From Ligula intestinalis (Eukaryota > Platyhelminthes > Cestoda > Diphyllobothriidea > Diphyllobothriidae): 64,000 bases of DNA. The notes under the pieces are model-generated. The model saw only the letters and a list, made by a program, of their open reading frames with translations, ran no database searches and was not told the DNA's origin. The stretch lies in the NCBI GenBank assembly GCA_036362985.1, contig JAYGXS010000002.1:15854761-15918760 (forward strand), given 5' to 3'. This document shows, piece by piece, positions 52,086 through 64,000 of this stretch (position 1 is the first letter of the stretch; each line of letters starts with the position of its first letter). Made by a program: the position numbers and the translations under genes.

Positions 52086-55000
52086 AAACTTTTGGCCTAA
52101 CAACAGTATTGAGCATGCACTGGGGTAGACCGACAGGTCGTTCATTGTGCACCGCTTAAGCACAAACTTGAAAAATAATGCAATCCGAAATATTTGATCA
52201 GACAGGAATCCACACACACACCCCTTTTAGAAATAGGTGAACGTCTTCAGTAGATATATACCACAGCAATTTGTCTCCTTTAGTTTTTCTGCAAATTGCG
52301 GTTAAATTCAATAACCCTTTTTTCTTCAGGCCACGGTACTGACGGTTCTGGCAACCCGCGTTGCTTTGTTGTCCTTATTTTATAGGTTCACGTTCGTGTA
52401 CATTCATTTGCAGCTCACATGATACCGGGTTCCATTATAATTCGTACACTGCCGGTAGACACAGCCTGCAGCTCATTGCCACAAAGAAAATGTCCTCTTA
52501 CAGCCTGCTAGCAGTCAATCTCAATTATTGCAGCATGCACTCGTTGATTTTTCCGGATTTTCCGCAAGTTGACCTTCATCGCCAGTCCGTGTCTTGCATA
52601 AATTACTCAAACAGCACATTTTACCGTAAAAGTGTATATACTCTTACTTCATTATGTTTTTAACTCCCTTGAAAAAAATCTGGACTTCCAAATGGTTGGC
52701 CAGCAGAAGCATATCAAAATTAACGAAAGAAAAAAATGATGTAACATACATGCTTGTCGATCACTGTTTTAGAGGAGGGTTATTGTTGGTGGTCTGTGCT
52801 TCCGCTATTTTATTTCGCGTTCTGAAATATAAAGTTTTCTGAATACTCGTCATCATAAAAGCCTTAGCTTGCAAAATTTTTTGGGAAGGCCTTTTAAGAA
52901 ATTAGGTTTTTTGCTCAGTTAAGGTGATAAGTAAAGGAATGTCATGATTGGCAGAAGTATGTAGAGGGCTTGGCAGAGATACAAAATACAATATTAATAA
53001 ACAGGCAACAGATATTATGTTCGGATAAGGATTCTGCGAGTTATCTTCCTAAATATTTGCGTTATTTGCAACAATGCCTGGAATAAAATCTTCTGAAGTT
53101 TTCTCGACTGTAGCTTAAATATTATGAATTAAAATTTCAAGAGTTTATCTTAAATTATACTCGATAAGTTGTGTAAGAGTTGACTCTGATGTGACGATTG
53201 GATCTCTATTAAGCTGCTAATTCTTTCCACTTTCAGATCATAATTCTGTTTGAGGTATGTCATGTGCGTCGTGACTTTGTGCATGTCTCGGCGTCTGCAT
53301 TATGCAACATTAATTAGTTTAAAAAATATAAACTCAAGATTCTAAAGGACAAAACCCAAATGTTAAAAAACATCTTGTTAGCATTTATTGCTCAGTCAAA
53401 ACTTATTGATTGCGAGTTTTCAGGCTCCGATGTCTCCGCAAGGGACTTTTAAGAGTGACTGCCTGCCAGAATATCCAGTCAGTCTTTGTTTTTCAGGAGT
53501 CGCATTTTCCAATCCCTCGATTTTGGCAACTTACTGGTTATTAAACGCAACTGAGCATTTTAATCCTAAGAATGAACTGAGGTCTAATATTTTCGCTGTC
53601 TTAACATATTTTACCAAATTGTTGTATGAGGAAATTTCATGGGAATTCAAGTGCTTAATTGACGTTTTTTTAAGTCAAACAACATAATTTAGCAACTGTA
53701 AAATGGGAGGAATCTAATGCTTATTCTTAAAATCAAAATTCGATAAATTCCTCAAAAACTTATGTAGACACCTAAGCAAAAAGGCACAAATTATCGAAAA
53801 ATCATTCGATTTAATTGATAAACGAGATGTGACATGAGCGGTGGCTTAAAATTTAACTTTGTGCTTTTGCCAAGTTTTGAACGAAAATAGTCTCCAAGAA
53901 TTACAGCTACATTGGTAGATCGATGTTTACGGATCGATTATGGAACTTACTGCCTTTGGGCTCATGCGCGATATCCGCTAGCCGTGGTTAAGAGGCGGGT
54001 ATAAAGAAGACAGAAAGACATTGCCAAAAAATGACAAGGGAGACTGCTATGGCGATTTCTGGCTTGCTAGCCATCATCAGTCAGTCATACCCAACCCCAG
54101 GTAATGCACCAGCCGAGGCTCGACTACGCGACCTGTTGATACAGCCTCTTTAAAGTGGGTCCAAGTTAGCTGATTCACACGACGCAGCAACATATCGCTC
54201 AAGATTATTCTTACAAGCTAAAACGAATTAAACGTTCCTCTTATAACACTATAAAAATAAATGCAACTTTTCCAAGGCGTTTTCACTTGATTAGAGAAGA
54301 GAAGACCCTATATGTATGGAATATTCTCCATATTGGAAGGGCAAATAACAATAAAGGAAGTACCGTCCCAGTGATCGTGACTTTGTCTTCTTTAAAACAA
54401 GAACCTGAGGCCTGCATATTTGCTTCTATTCGAAAGGAAAAGTATTACTTCCAGCAGCAGCAGCATGGCAGCACTTACTGCTTGCAGGTTTTTTACGGCC
54501 TTTTTATAGTAAAAACTGTAGAAATGCCAACCGATGCTTGAAAATGTTGCGCGGGTTCTCGGTAAAAAAAGGGGGAATGAGAATATGGGGAAAACTTCGG
54601 AATATGGGCAGGGGTAGTGATGATCCTTTTCGCGTGTCTTACGAATGTTTTTCCCTTGTATTGAGTAAGGAAAAGTCTATTCAACAAAGCGTACCCTCTG
54701 AATGCTCCCGAAGAATACAAAGTGAGCAAAACGAAACTAAATTCAAAAAATTACACGAAAGAATGAACTCCTAAGTAAAGAAGGTTCTTCAAAGTGTCGT
54801 CAAGCTAGGATCTTAAGTAAACTCATTCCCAGTTTTCCTTGTGAATAACAGAGGACAGCGAATCCTTAAGTACACTAATATTTATCCAAATGATTTAAAA
54901 AGTGAACGTCACGAATTCGTTCTCAAAGAAGAGTCATGTTGGCTCCACTGGTTTAATATCAAAATTGTCCTTTTCTATATTTTAATGATATTTTTTCGAA

Positions 55001-55496
55001 TTTAAAGCATGCGCAAAATGCTGACCTTGCAGCTTTGCTAAGTGTTATAAATTCGAGAATTCGGTTTGGCCTCCGCATTAAGGTCATTTAATTCTGTTTT
55101 AAAACAAATAAAGGAGCATAACCACTCGAAAAACATCGAAATAATGCCATCAATGCCTATTTAAACGCAAATTAAGTAAGCGTATTTCCTGTACAAAGCA
55201 CGGACGTGGAGGTCAAATCAGGAAACAAATTTTGTTTGTGATGACGCTTCCAATGTTTGCAAACAGTATTCATCAGAAAGTAATCTCAGCATTATTGGGT
55301 TGAAAGTTTACTTTTGCACAGCTGCGTTTTTCATATCGGAAATAAGGCCAAATGAAATTTGAAGCGGCCAATAAAACTCCCCTAAAAGCTCCAAAATCAA
55401 TATAAAAACGTTTTCGCGATAAAATGCAAGTGGTATTTCAGTTCCATTTGCAGGTAGGAAAACCATATTCACTCGACTGCCCCTGCTAAACTGATT
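52086..55496. other. AT-rich intergenic, nothing recognised
   Basis: About 3.4 kb with only short unrelated open stretches. No RNA gene, repeat edge or exon could be supported. Confidence 0.4.
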
Positions 55497-56273
55497 TATT
55501 GCTGCATTTCTATGGAAGCATACATTATGTTTATGGTACATTATTTTTATACTAAGGTCTAATTTCAATCAGATGCTGTGTATCGGAGAGCTGAGAGACT
55601 AAGAAGATTAATTTATAAACCGGGGACATTTAACTAGCGCACGTAAACTCAGAAAAGCTGTAATTTAACAACGAATAGGTAAAGGTTGGCGCGCTCCTTA
55701 CGAACATTAGCCGCAGCTTATCACATCAGAAGTCTATTTATGCTCTCACCAAACTTAGAGGCATCTTTAACCGCTTTCGGATGTCATGCGGCTTGTATGG
55801 GGCGTTTTTAAAATAGGCACATTCTCGTTTCACCTATAGGCTATTCCTTAGGAGTGCTGATTGACTAATTGACCGATTAACTGACTGCTTGACTGATTAA
55901 TTACTGCTTTCCTATGGCCACATTAATTATTATCATGATACATTATTGTTATAATGAGTTTTACTTTCAAGCGGATGCTCTGTATCGGACAGCTGAGAAT
56001 ACTAATTCATTAACTGGGGAAATTTACCTAGTGCAAGCAACCTCAGAAAGGCTTCAAGTTAACAACGAATAGGTAAAGATTGACGCGCTCCTTACTAACA
56101 TTTGCCGCAGTTTATCACATCGGAAGTCCTTTTATGCTCTCACCAAACTTAGGGGCATCTTTACCCGGTTTCGGATGTCATGCGGCTTTTATGGGACGTT
56201 CTTGAAGTAGGTGCATTCTCGTTCCATCTGTAGGCTATTCCTTAGGAGTGTTGATTGACTATAGGGGCCTTCA
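55497..56273. repeat. Tandem duplication, unit about 0.4 kb
   Basis: Units at 55,497–55,897 and 55,898–56,273 share CAACGAATAGGTAAAG, TGCTCTCACCAAACTTAG, TTTCGGATGTCATGCGGCTT and TAGGCTATTCCTTAGGAGTG. Unknown family, non-coding. Confidence 0.9.
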
Positions 56274-56559
56274 TTGATCACAAAGTTCAGCCACATTCGA
56301 GTCCTGTCAGTTTAATTTTCAATCTAAAGGCAAAAGTTTTAAAAAAGCAGGACTTTCAGTTTCCATCGCCTGTTTTGGCTGGATAGCTTCCATCATCCAC
56401 CTTCATTTTTTCAGTTTTGCCTTCTGGTCGCAAATGTTAGTCTAGTTGATGGAATTCAACTTTGGGTCCCAGATCAGCACGCGAAAGCCCTATCCTTCTG
56501 TAACACAAAATTGTGTGTAATAAAACACATACAGTCTGGGAAATACAAAGGAAAGTAAA

Positions 56560-56900
56560 TATAAATAAAAAAGTTTACAGAGGTAGGAAAAACAGAATAA
56601 TTATTTAAATAATCTAATGTTTGTCAACAAAAAGCATGCCAGAATTAAAATGAGCGATTATGCAAATTTTGGGAAATAACTAAATTAAAAATTACCTGAC
56701 TAAAACTGAAACCAACCAACTAAAAAACCCAAACTGAAGATAGCTAAAGCACCTTACTAGAAAATAATCCAAACCTAAAAAAATAGTTAACATAGTAATG
56801 AACTGAAAACTAAACGAATAACTGAACTTAAATATCAATAAGTTAGATAAACCAAATCAAATAAGTTAATGCAACGTTGTTGCGCATGTCAATTAAAGGT
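56560..56900. repeat. AACTAAA-rich low-complexity tract
   Basis: Words such as ACTAAACTG, AACCAACTAAA and AAATAAGTTA dominate. It is the complement of the TTAGTT-rich tract at 24.6–25.06 kb in composition. Confidence 0.45.
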
Positions 56901-59735
56901 GCAAATAAATTTCCGTGTTTATTTATGGTGCTTTATTTTTCTACGAAAGCAGTGAGTTACTTGAATAATTCCTGGAATCCCACAGTAGTATTTCATCGTC
57001 TGGTTTTATGACAGTGTTGTTGATTACGGAGTATCGAAAGTATGAAATGAGGAGAAACATTTGATGAGCAATACTCCAGCTAATAAAGTTTTCCCAAAGA
57101 TGCGAGTGCTAGTGAAAACAATCCACAGAAATAGCGAACAATATGATTCTGTGACGTTTAAGTAATTATCCTGACAGGTCTGACAGGTTATCTGGATTTG
57201 GAATTTACTTGCCCCTTAAATTCTCATAACTGTCTGGGCGCGAAAGGGAAAATTACGGTGTTCAGTTGTTCAGGAAATATAATGTCAAAACTCTTCTAAA
57301 GTCAGCTGTTTAGTTCTTAGGTACAGCCGACACCATCTTCTTTCTAAAAAACATATGCACTAAGTGAACTTTTCAACTGGTAAGGATTACTAATATGACT
57401 TATTTCGACAGTTTCAACCGCATTCCTGTTATGACCGGTGTCTGATACTCCTGATTTAATGAAAACGCCGAACCAAAGAGCCCGTAAAAGAGAGAGAGAG
57501 AAGACCAGTCGGCCAGAGAGAGAGAGTTTGCTCAGACAAGCACGTTACAGCGAGTCAGCGCATCATTGAGTGGGTCAGGTACAACAAAATTAGGACAACA
57601 AACGACTACCGGCATAATTGGCTGACATTCCGCTTAAATTTTGAATTATTGATTGATGTGACTGCAAGTTGCGTTGCTGCCTGTAGGCCGATCGATCGCC
57701 TGCTGTGAGCGTGACTACTTGCACAGGTTATCTATCTGTCAGGCATCGCATGTAGAGTAATCATGGGAATGGGTGCATTCTCAACAATTCTCCAAAACAG
57801 GTTTGGACCATCACTTGCGCGTGGGGTAGTTCTAAGTGATAGTACAATTGCGCTGTATTAAACGTACTCTCTCACTTCGCCCAACCATCCTTGCCCGGTG
57901 TCACAGCATAGTCAAGGAGACCGGAAGCGGGATCGGGCCCAATGCTATCCCCTCCATGTGTGCCGCCACAATTGGCTAGGATCCCAGCTATATGGGGGTG
58001 TCATAAAAGGCCTTATTAAGAAGGAGCTATCGCATCCAGACACTCAGTCTGCCAGTCTGCTACTGCGAACAACAAAACGCACACTGAGCTGACCATGCGG
58101 TCCGAGTTATCAGTTGCCAACTCTCCAAGCCACGTGATAGCTTCAAGCTTGTTAGCTTGGTTATAGGGAGGAAAGCAATGCACTGAGTCTTGCTCGCTCA
58201 CCGGCAGCATTAAGCCACCGTCCTAACCGGTTGATCGCCTGATGTGGGGTGGGCGTAGTGGCTGTCAGGCTCGGCGAATCTGTCACAACACCACGATCTG
58301 GCTCCCAACACACACCAAGATTTACGCAACCTGGGATTAGGAGGAACTGTCGCCGTCTGATTTCCAGTTCACTCGTTAGCCACTACACACACTTAACTGA
58401 TGGCCTGTCCGGCAAATACGTCAGCTAATTGTCGGCTCGGTCTTCACACCCATGATAGTCTCAGACTTGCATCGTGCATGTCGCATAAGAGGTGCATGCA
58501 GAAGGAACCGAGAAGCAGCCTTACATCCTTATTAACGGCATACCTAAAATCAAATGTGACTCTTAGAATGACCTGTTTTTGTCCTATGCATTTAAAACGC
58601 TGGCTTAGCTCAGAGCTAGAGCTGCTACCTAGCCCTCTGGGGAATCGACGCCCCCACTCTCTAGGGCCGCCGGTTTATCTCCCTTTGAGTGTAGCGCTGG
58701 ATGATGGTAGCTCTAAAGCTTGTACCTTATCTAGCTTACGTTATTGCCTAAGCTTCCGGGGCGTCGGCTTCCCCATGACCGACAGCTGGTCTTGTCTGGG
58801 TTCACCCCTCCCCCCTGCGATCGACAACCGGCTGCCTGCGTTGCGTTGCTATGCTGTGCTGACTCAAGTCAACACTAAAGCTAATGTTCCGGACACTGCC
58901 GTTCTAAAAAAGTCGCTCTGCTCCTGTCCTCGGACAATTTCGCGCAAACAGTACATACAACACGATGAGCGTGGGATGAGTAAGTTACTTGTATAGCCCT
59001 CCTAAACACGACATAAGGACAGAAACCGCCCTTAGTACAGATAGATTTGCACCGAATTCCTAGGAAATTAACGTTAGGTTTATGGTTAGGGTTATGGCTA
59101 CAATTAAGATTATGCTTAAGATTAATCTTGGAGCATTGCGAATTATGTGGTAAGATTTTAGGGGAAGGCTATGATGCCGATGAGGGCTCAAAGATTATGT
59201 TAGAGAATATTCAATTTTCCTGAAACTATTGGCTTAGTCAGATTTATAACTACAGCTGGGCGTTCCTTTACCCATATCCGGTTTGAGGCTCATATAAGTT
59301 CTCCTTTCTCTTTACCTTCACAGGAACCCATGAATCCACCGCGTTTATTCTAAATAACCATGAGCATTTCCGTAAGTCCCTCGTCGGAGCTATAAAGAAG
59401 GCCTCTGAGCATACATACTAAGTGTGGATTTCCGAAAGGACTGACGCTCTTTATTAGAGCTCCAGGCCTGCATCGCTGCGCATACAATTTTGCTTCTAAC
59501 CCGCTCAGTAGTCATTAGGGAAACACACTTTAGATTTTGATGTTGTTGTAGACGGCTATTGCCCAATAAAGTTAAAGCCCCTTCCCTATGACACCCTCGG
59601 CAACTCCAATACACGGGAGGCCGTAGGTAACACCACACAGTTGACCAGTGCTTCCTTATTGGTTAATTTCAAATGTCGGGTTTATACCGATGTTGGTCTC
59701 CAAGTCGCGGATGATGTGGACAATTAGGCAACAAT
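56901..59735. other. Intergenic, unclassified
   Basis: It holds a GA microsatellite (57,491–57,526) and repeat-like sequence from 57,890 to 59,000. An open stretch at 58,400–58,996 has no family resemblance and no splice context. No gene is supported. Confidence 0.4.
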
Positions 59736-59736
59736 A

Positions 59737-60256
59737 GTTTAAGTGGAGCACCTTATATACCCCTAGTCCCAGCATCTTGCCCTACGGAAATGGTGGTGAT
59801 AGGGTTTTGTGGGTGGAGGATTAGGATAGGCAGTGGAATATACTTTAGTAACTGCTATATGCGTCTTTATTTTATTGTATTTAGAAATGTTGTTGATTTA
59901 TAGCTGTAGATTTTCTTAATCTATTTACCATTTTGCGGAAAAACCCGATTATGAAATTGTATGTTTCTTGAAATTCCTGAAAAAGAAATATTGGTTAGGA
60001 GATCGTCTAATTCAACTTACCTGAGGTCCAACGTACCGTTCTGGGTTCGGATTAGTATGGCCGGTGGCATGAAGCGTAACAGCTTACTTCCAGCGGCCGC
60101 GGAAAATAAATTTTACTCCTTTTTCCTCGTTACAAATACTTCTAAAAATTTCCTCCACTTCATCTCCTATTTTTCCAGCCTCAAAACCCCCCATAATCGC
60201 CGTTTTCATAGGACAAAATGCTGGAACTAGGGGTATACAAGGTGTACTACTTAAAC
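59737..60256. mobile_element. TA-flanked MITE copy B, ~78-bp inverted ends
   Basis: The ends GTTTAAGTGGAGCACCTTAT and (reverse complement) GTTTAAGTAGTACACCTTGT continue as inverted repeats through ATACCCCTAGT-CCAGCAT for about 78 bp. TA lies at 59,735–59,736 and 60,257–60,258. The interior (GCGGAAAAACCCGATTAT, TTACCTGAGGTCCAAC, CAGCGGCCGCGG) matches copy A at 23.4–23.97 kb in inverse orientation. No coding capacity. Confidence 0.85.
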
Positions 60257-62320
60257 TACGTTCGCCGACTGTTATCCAACAGTCAGCTACTTGCGATTGT
60301 TAAATTTGTTGCTTTTACAGCCCTTTGTCACGTTTTTTTAGTCGCCTTTAGTAGTAACATGCTCCTGTCTTCTCGTTGGTGTATTTTTTGTGCAAAAAAC
60401 CTTAGGTCCAGCCTGGCAATTTAGACAACCAGTAGCCGGGTGAGTCATGGCCGCACACGTGCCGCGTGTAACATTTTTGTCCAGGGCCGCGCATTACATG
60501 CCAGAACGCGTGCAGTTCAGCGGGGCGAGGAAGGGGATACATTGTTGTTAAACTGACGATAGTGGCAACCATCACCAAGGCAATGGCAGCCATGAGTTCT
60601 GCGAAAATGCCAGTGTCCAGTAGTGTGTCCACGTGTGGGAAGCAGTGCGATGTGAGCATAAGATCGACCATCACCGTCAGCACTCTCTTTCCCCTGACCA
60701 TAACACGTGGCCGTTGGGACTTTCTAACAGACGTGAGGCCCACACTGACGAAAATCTACTTAGGGCGTGCTAAGATGAACGTAGAAACGGATTTTATAGC
60801 TGCACCCTCTTTTTTTATCAGCTACTACGACTAAAGATAGGCGAGTAGGCAAACATAGAAATCCTCCAGGTTTTGTTACGAGTTCGTCTGCATTCTCCAG
60901 ACAGGCTGCATTGACACATACATGACCAGGGTGTTGGACCGAAGAAAAGGAGTAGGGGACTGAGAGCGGAACTTTAAAAGAGAACAGCACAATATTATAA
61001 TAAACAGGAAACTCTGAGGATACCATTGGACTCATCGGTTATTTTAGTCATACAGCCGTGAACTACAGATAACATGAAGTTGGGAAAGTTAGCAAACTTC
61101 GCAAATACGATCTGCAAATGATGCCCATTTTGGAAGAAAAGGTGGCCTTCCCTCAAAAGATTATGTTGTTCTTTGAAGTTTTCACTTCATGCATCAGTTC
61201 GCAAATTGTCAGTAAACTAGAGGTGTCTCAAGATCACCAAAAGACAGATGTGTGGTCGCCTTAGAAATTCAGAAATTACCTCGGCAGTAGCCTGTGAGTG
61301 GCGGCCGCACACGCGCGTGTAACATTCCGTCCAACCCCGTGCAGTACATGCCAGAACGCATGCAGTTAGAGGGGCCTAAATTGTTGCTAAACTGACGATG
61401 GTGACAAAGGCAATGACAGCCACGAGTTCTGCAAAAGTGCCAGTGTCCAGTAAAGCGTGCAAATGTGTCGCCAGCAGTGCGATGTGAGGATGGGAATTGA
61501 GCTGGACGAATCACCGTTAGAGGTCTCCTTCCCTGTCCATAACACGTGGCCGTTGGGACTGTCTCACCAGTGTGAGACCCAAATGGACAAAAACACACTT
61601 AGGGCGTGCTAAGACGAACGTAGAAAAGGAGTTAATAGCTGCACCTTCGGTCTCACCAAGGCTTATGCCTTCAGATAGACTGGAAGGCAAACGTACAAAT
61701 CCTCCAAGTTTTATTACGGTCCGTCTGCATTCTTCAGACAGACTGCCTAGAGAAGGGGTCGGCAACCTTTTTAACTCAGAGAGCCAAGAAAGCAAATATT
61801 TGGGAATATATTTTAATGAGAGCCATTTAGTATAATTTAAGATAAAATTCAATTAAATGTGAGTAAACTAAGCTCCTGAATTTATTCTTTTAAATGATGT
61901 TCTTATAATATTCATTGTTAATACGACTTCTGGTGCTCCATGGATTCGCTGATAGCTTTATAGTCTGGTTGGTAGTTGGTGAGGTTAAGCTTAATGCAAG
62001 TGTTCAGGCTTTCATTCGTAAGACGTGATCGTAGGGTGGACTTGATGTATCTAAGATGTTAAAATGACTGCTCACATGTATATGTAGATCCGAACAGGGT
62101 CAATGCAGCAATACTCATACGCTGCAATGTGTGATATGCGACTGGAAGCGTGTTCCAATTATTGCTAATCAGGTGGTATTCGGGTTGAAGTTTTTTAAAT
62201 TTCTGTCAAAATATGCTTGTTTTCCAACTCCGCTTTAAGTCGTGTGATTCTTTCCAAATCTTCGTTGAGTGACGTCAACTTATTCGCCGACATGCCTGAG
62301 GCCTTCAGTTCAACCAATTA

Positions 62321-62347
62321 TTATTCTTCTTCTTCTTCTTCTTCTTC
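62321..62347. repeat. (TTC)n/(CTT)n microsatellite in the hAT element
   Basis: About eight CTT units after ATTATTATT, within the hAT copy. Confidence 0.9.
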
Positions 62348-62398
62348 AAAATCTCTAATGGAGACACCAGGAATATAACTTAGGCCACCTGTGTTCAG

Positions 62399-63088
62399 TC
62401 AAGACTCGGTTAGATAGTTGATGAACTTAAAAAGACGAGTGTGCTCTCGAAATTCTCTAAAGCGTGCGTTTAACGACTTTAAGAGACTGAATGTGAAATC
62501 AACAAGCTGGCGGAGATCAAGGTTTTGAGTGGACTCACTTACTATGCATGCATCTTTATATTGTCTCAGTTTTTCAAAATGTAGTAAACGATCTGTTTCA
62601 AGATCCACGATAAGGATTTCCAGCTTGTTTTCAAAAGCAAACACGGACTGTTGCGTTCTTATTTAACGTTGAGTTGGTTCAGATGTTCAGTCATATCCAC
62701 GAGATAGTAGAAAATTAGGAGCCACTCAGGTTTGGCTAGCGCACGATTCTAAATGCCCTTCATTTTAAGAGAAGCCCGGATTTCGTTCAGGCCAGCTGCA
62801 AAACGGCTAAGCACCTTCCCTTTTGGCAACCAACGTACATGACTGTGGAAAATCAGACCTTGATAATTACTTCCGACTGCATCCAGCAGTTTTAAACTGT
62901 CGATCATTTGGGGCCCAAGCAACAATAAAGTTGATCACACGAATGACCAGCCACATCACTTCGGCAAGCTGCCCCTCACATATCTGAGCACAAAGAGCCT
63001 CCTGGTGTATAATGCAATGGAAACGTAGGATGGGTCTATTTTCATGCTCACAGAGAAGCGCCACAAATCTTTTTTCCCCACCATACAT
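62399..63088 (-). pseudogene. hAT transposase remnant (ZBED/FAM200/GTF2IRD2-like)
   Basis: The minus strand reads RFHCIIHQEALCAQ, VINFIVAWAPNDRQFK, NYQGLIFHSHVRWLPKGK, VLSRFAAGLNEIRA and WLLIFYYLVDMTEHLNQLNV. Past two stops and a frameshift it continues FAFENKLEILIVDLETDRLL and FSLLKSLNARFREFREHTRL. This is the central to C-terminal part of the hAT transposase family that was domesticated as FAM200 and GTF2IRD2 in vertebrates. The BED finger and the C-terminal dimerisation region are absent. Confidence 0.85.
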
Positions 63089-63690
63089 ACAAAATCACAA
63101 AATCTGAAATTTCTGAGAGAGCCATACGCAATCATCAAAAGCGCCATATATGGCTCGCGAGCCATAGGTTGCCGACCCCGGGCCTGGAGAAATGTGTGGG
63201 GCCCAGTTAAACCGAAGTGCACGAGTATTGTACTGCAAAAAAAACAAAATAAGAGAACCACAAAATGCACTATATTATAATAAACAGGAAACTCTGGGGA
63301 GAAGAGTTGACTAGTCGATTATTTTAGTTGTACAGCCGGGAAGCACAGATTACATGAAGTTAGGCACGCCAGCAAAATTCGCAAAAATCACCTGTTAATG
63401 ATGCCGTCCGGTGAAGTCCTCACCACTTTTGGAAGAAAATGTGGCCTTTCCTCATGGTATTATGTCTTTCTTTAGCAGTTCCTACCTCATGAAACTTAAC
63501 GTACACACTTTGAAACAAACTTTCTAGTGAATTCAGGGGTACGCACCTACATAAACCTCAAATAAACTGAACCGAACTTTCCTGCTAAGTCAAAACTTTA
63601 CCTAAAGTAGAACGCATATCCTCTATAACCTTGAGCGGCCTTCTTATCACCAGAGGGCAGATGTGTGGGAGTCTTTGAAATTCGGTTAGG

Positions 63691-64000
63691 GCAGCGTTTC
63701 TTTAGATGAGTTTTTGTACTGAGACCCAAGCACATTAACAGAAAAGTTAAGTCCTGACACCTGGCTGTCAGATCCGTATTACAGAGATGGAAGCGGACGG
63801 CCCTGAGATGATGACGCCGTTGAAGCACCTCTGTAAATATGCGTTCGACTGTCTGACTGCAGTTATTTATGATGTCATTTCCCCTTTAAGTTGGCGTCAG
63901 CTTGCGAGACGGTTTGCCTATACCCTTACGTCACTGTTAGTTTAGGTTCATGGCATTATGCTGTCAGTTGTCCACAACGACTGCTTGCAGCAATTAAAGT
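63691..64000. other. Window end, nothing recognised
   Basis: About 310 bp without a recognisable element. Confidence 0.4.

Larger units (their letters stand above)
61753..63181 (-). mobile_element. hAT transposon copy with terminal inverted repeats
   Basis: The 15-bp ends are AAGGGGTCGGCAACC (61,753–61,767) and, inverted, CCGGGGTCGGCAACC (63,167–63,181), followed inwards by matching GAGCCA words. Eight-base duplications GCCTAGAG (61,745–61,752) and GCCTGGAG (63,182–63,189) flank it, with one mismatch. The element is 1,429 bp, has a minus-strand transposase remnant and sits in unit 2 of a tandem duplication. Confidence 0.92.
60416..63690. repeat. Tandem duplication, unit about 0.86–0.98 kb, second unit split by hAT
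   Basis: Unit 1 (about 60,416–61,271) and unit 2 (about 61,272–63,690 without the hAT insert) share ACATGCCAGAACGC, AACACGTGGCCGTTGGGACT, TAATAAACAGGAAACTCTG, TTATTTTAGT-TACAGCC and CAGATGTGTGG. On the minus strand both units keep a similar short frame (QRPRVM-R, LLDTG-FAEL-A-IA). I cannot assign it to a family. Confidence 0.85.

Noticed and set aside
58400..58996. A 198-codon open stretch on the plus strand
   Set aside because: Composition and sequence fit no family, there is no exon context, and it lies in repeat-like DNA. Chance opening is more likely.
59075..59130. Interstitial telomere repeat (GGTTAGGGTTATGG)
   Set aside because: Only about two imperfect units; too short to call.
1..64000. 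Prokaryotic operons, CRISPR arrays or ribosome binding sites
   Set aside because: The gene has spliced exons and eukaryotic retroelements fill the rest; no spaced direct-repeat array was seen.

Overview
This window is eukaryotic nuclear DNA. All 13 exons found have GT–AG introns, most of them long, and the intergenic DNA is packed with decayed retroelements. The mix of Penelope-like elements (PLEs, with GIY-YIG endonuclease), RTE/CR1-type LINEs, Gypsy remnants, a hAT element and tRNA-derived SINEs suggests a flatworm. A diphyllobothriidean tapeworm (Spirometra, Dibothriocephalus or Schistocephalus type) is my best guess, and a trematode is not excluded. The taxon is inferred from the repertoire, not read from a marker gene.

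Region 1 (1–29,357, + strand) holds the 3′ two thirds of one gene, an ANKFY1 / Rabankyrin-5 homologue. I could chain 13 exons with consistent splice phases: 671–1073, 2255–2564, 3530–3665, 4056–4177, 6439–6613, 9490–9690, 10827–11006, 18046–18193, 20818–20908, 21841–21962, 24244–24396, 25858–25948 and 29222–29357. They total 2268 nt, that is 755 residues and a stop. They encode an acidic linker, ankyrin repeats and a C-terminal FYVE zinc finger with all eight cysteines. The N-terminal part (coiled coil and BTB in the animal family) must lie upstream of the window. Its introns carry LINE 3′ ends, a 5′-truncated PLE with a nearly open RT/GIY-YIG frame (14,640–16,190), foldback elements, an LTR, a TA-flanked MITE and tRNA-derived SINEs.

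Region 2 (29,358–64,000) contains no host gene that I recognise. It is layered mobile DNA: a 75-bp-arm hairpin at 32.1 kb, PLE tails at 35 kb, a dead LINE reverse transcriptase at 38–39 kb, a 942-bp PLE insertion with inverted ends and target duplication at 39.2–40.1 kb, more PLE debris at 41–45 and 46.7–48.3 kb, and an internally deleted Gypsy element with both LTRs at 45.4–46.6 kb. A head-to-head repeat pair at 48.6–49.15 kb follows, then a 1.3-kb tandem duplication at 49.5–52.1 kb and a 0.4-kb one at 55.5–56.3 kb. Next come a second MITE copy at 59.7–60.3 kb and a tandem duplication at 60.4–63.7 kb whose second unit is split by a hAT element with 8-bp target duplications.

The most interesting signal is self-cleaving RNA. 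A full hammerhead-ribozyme fold can be drawn by hand at about 49,059–49,113 in a dispersed repeat with no visible protein. Hammerhead-like CTGATGA…GAAAC cores also recur at the ends of PLE copies. This fits the published association of hammerheads with PLEs and retrozyme-like elements, but no covariance search could be run here.
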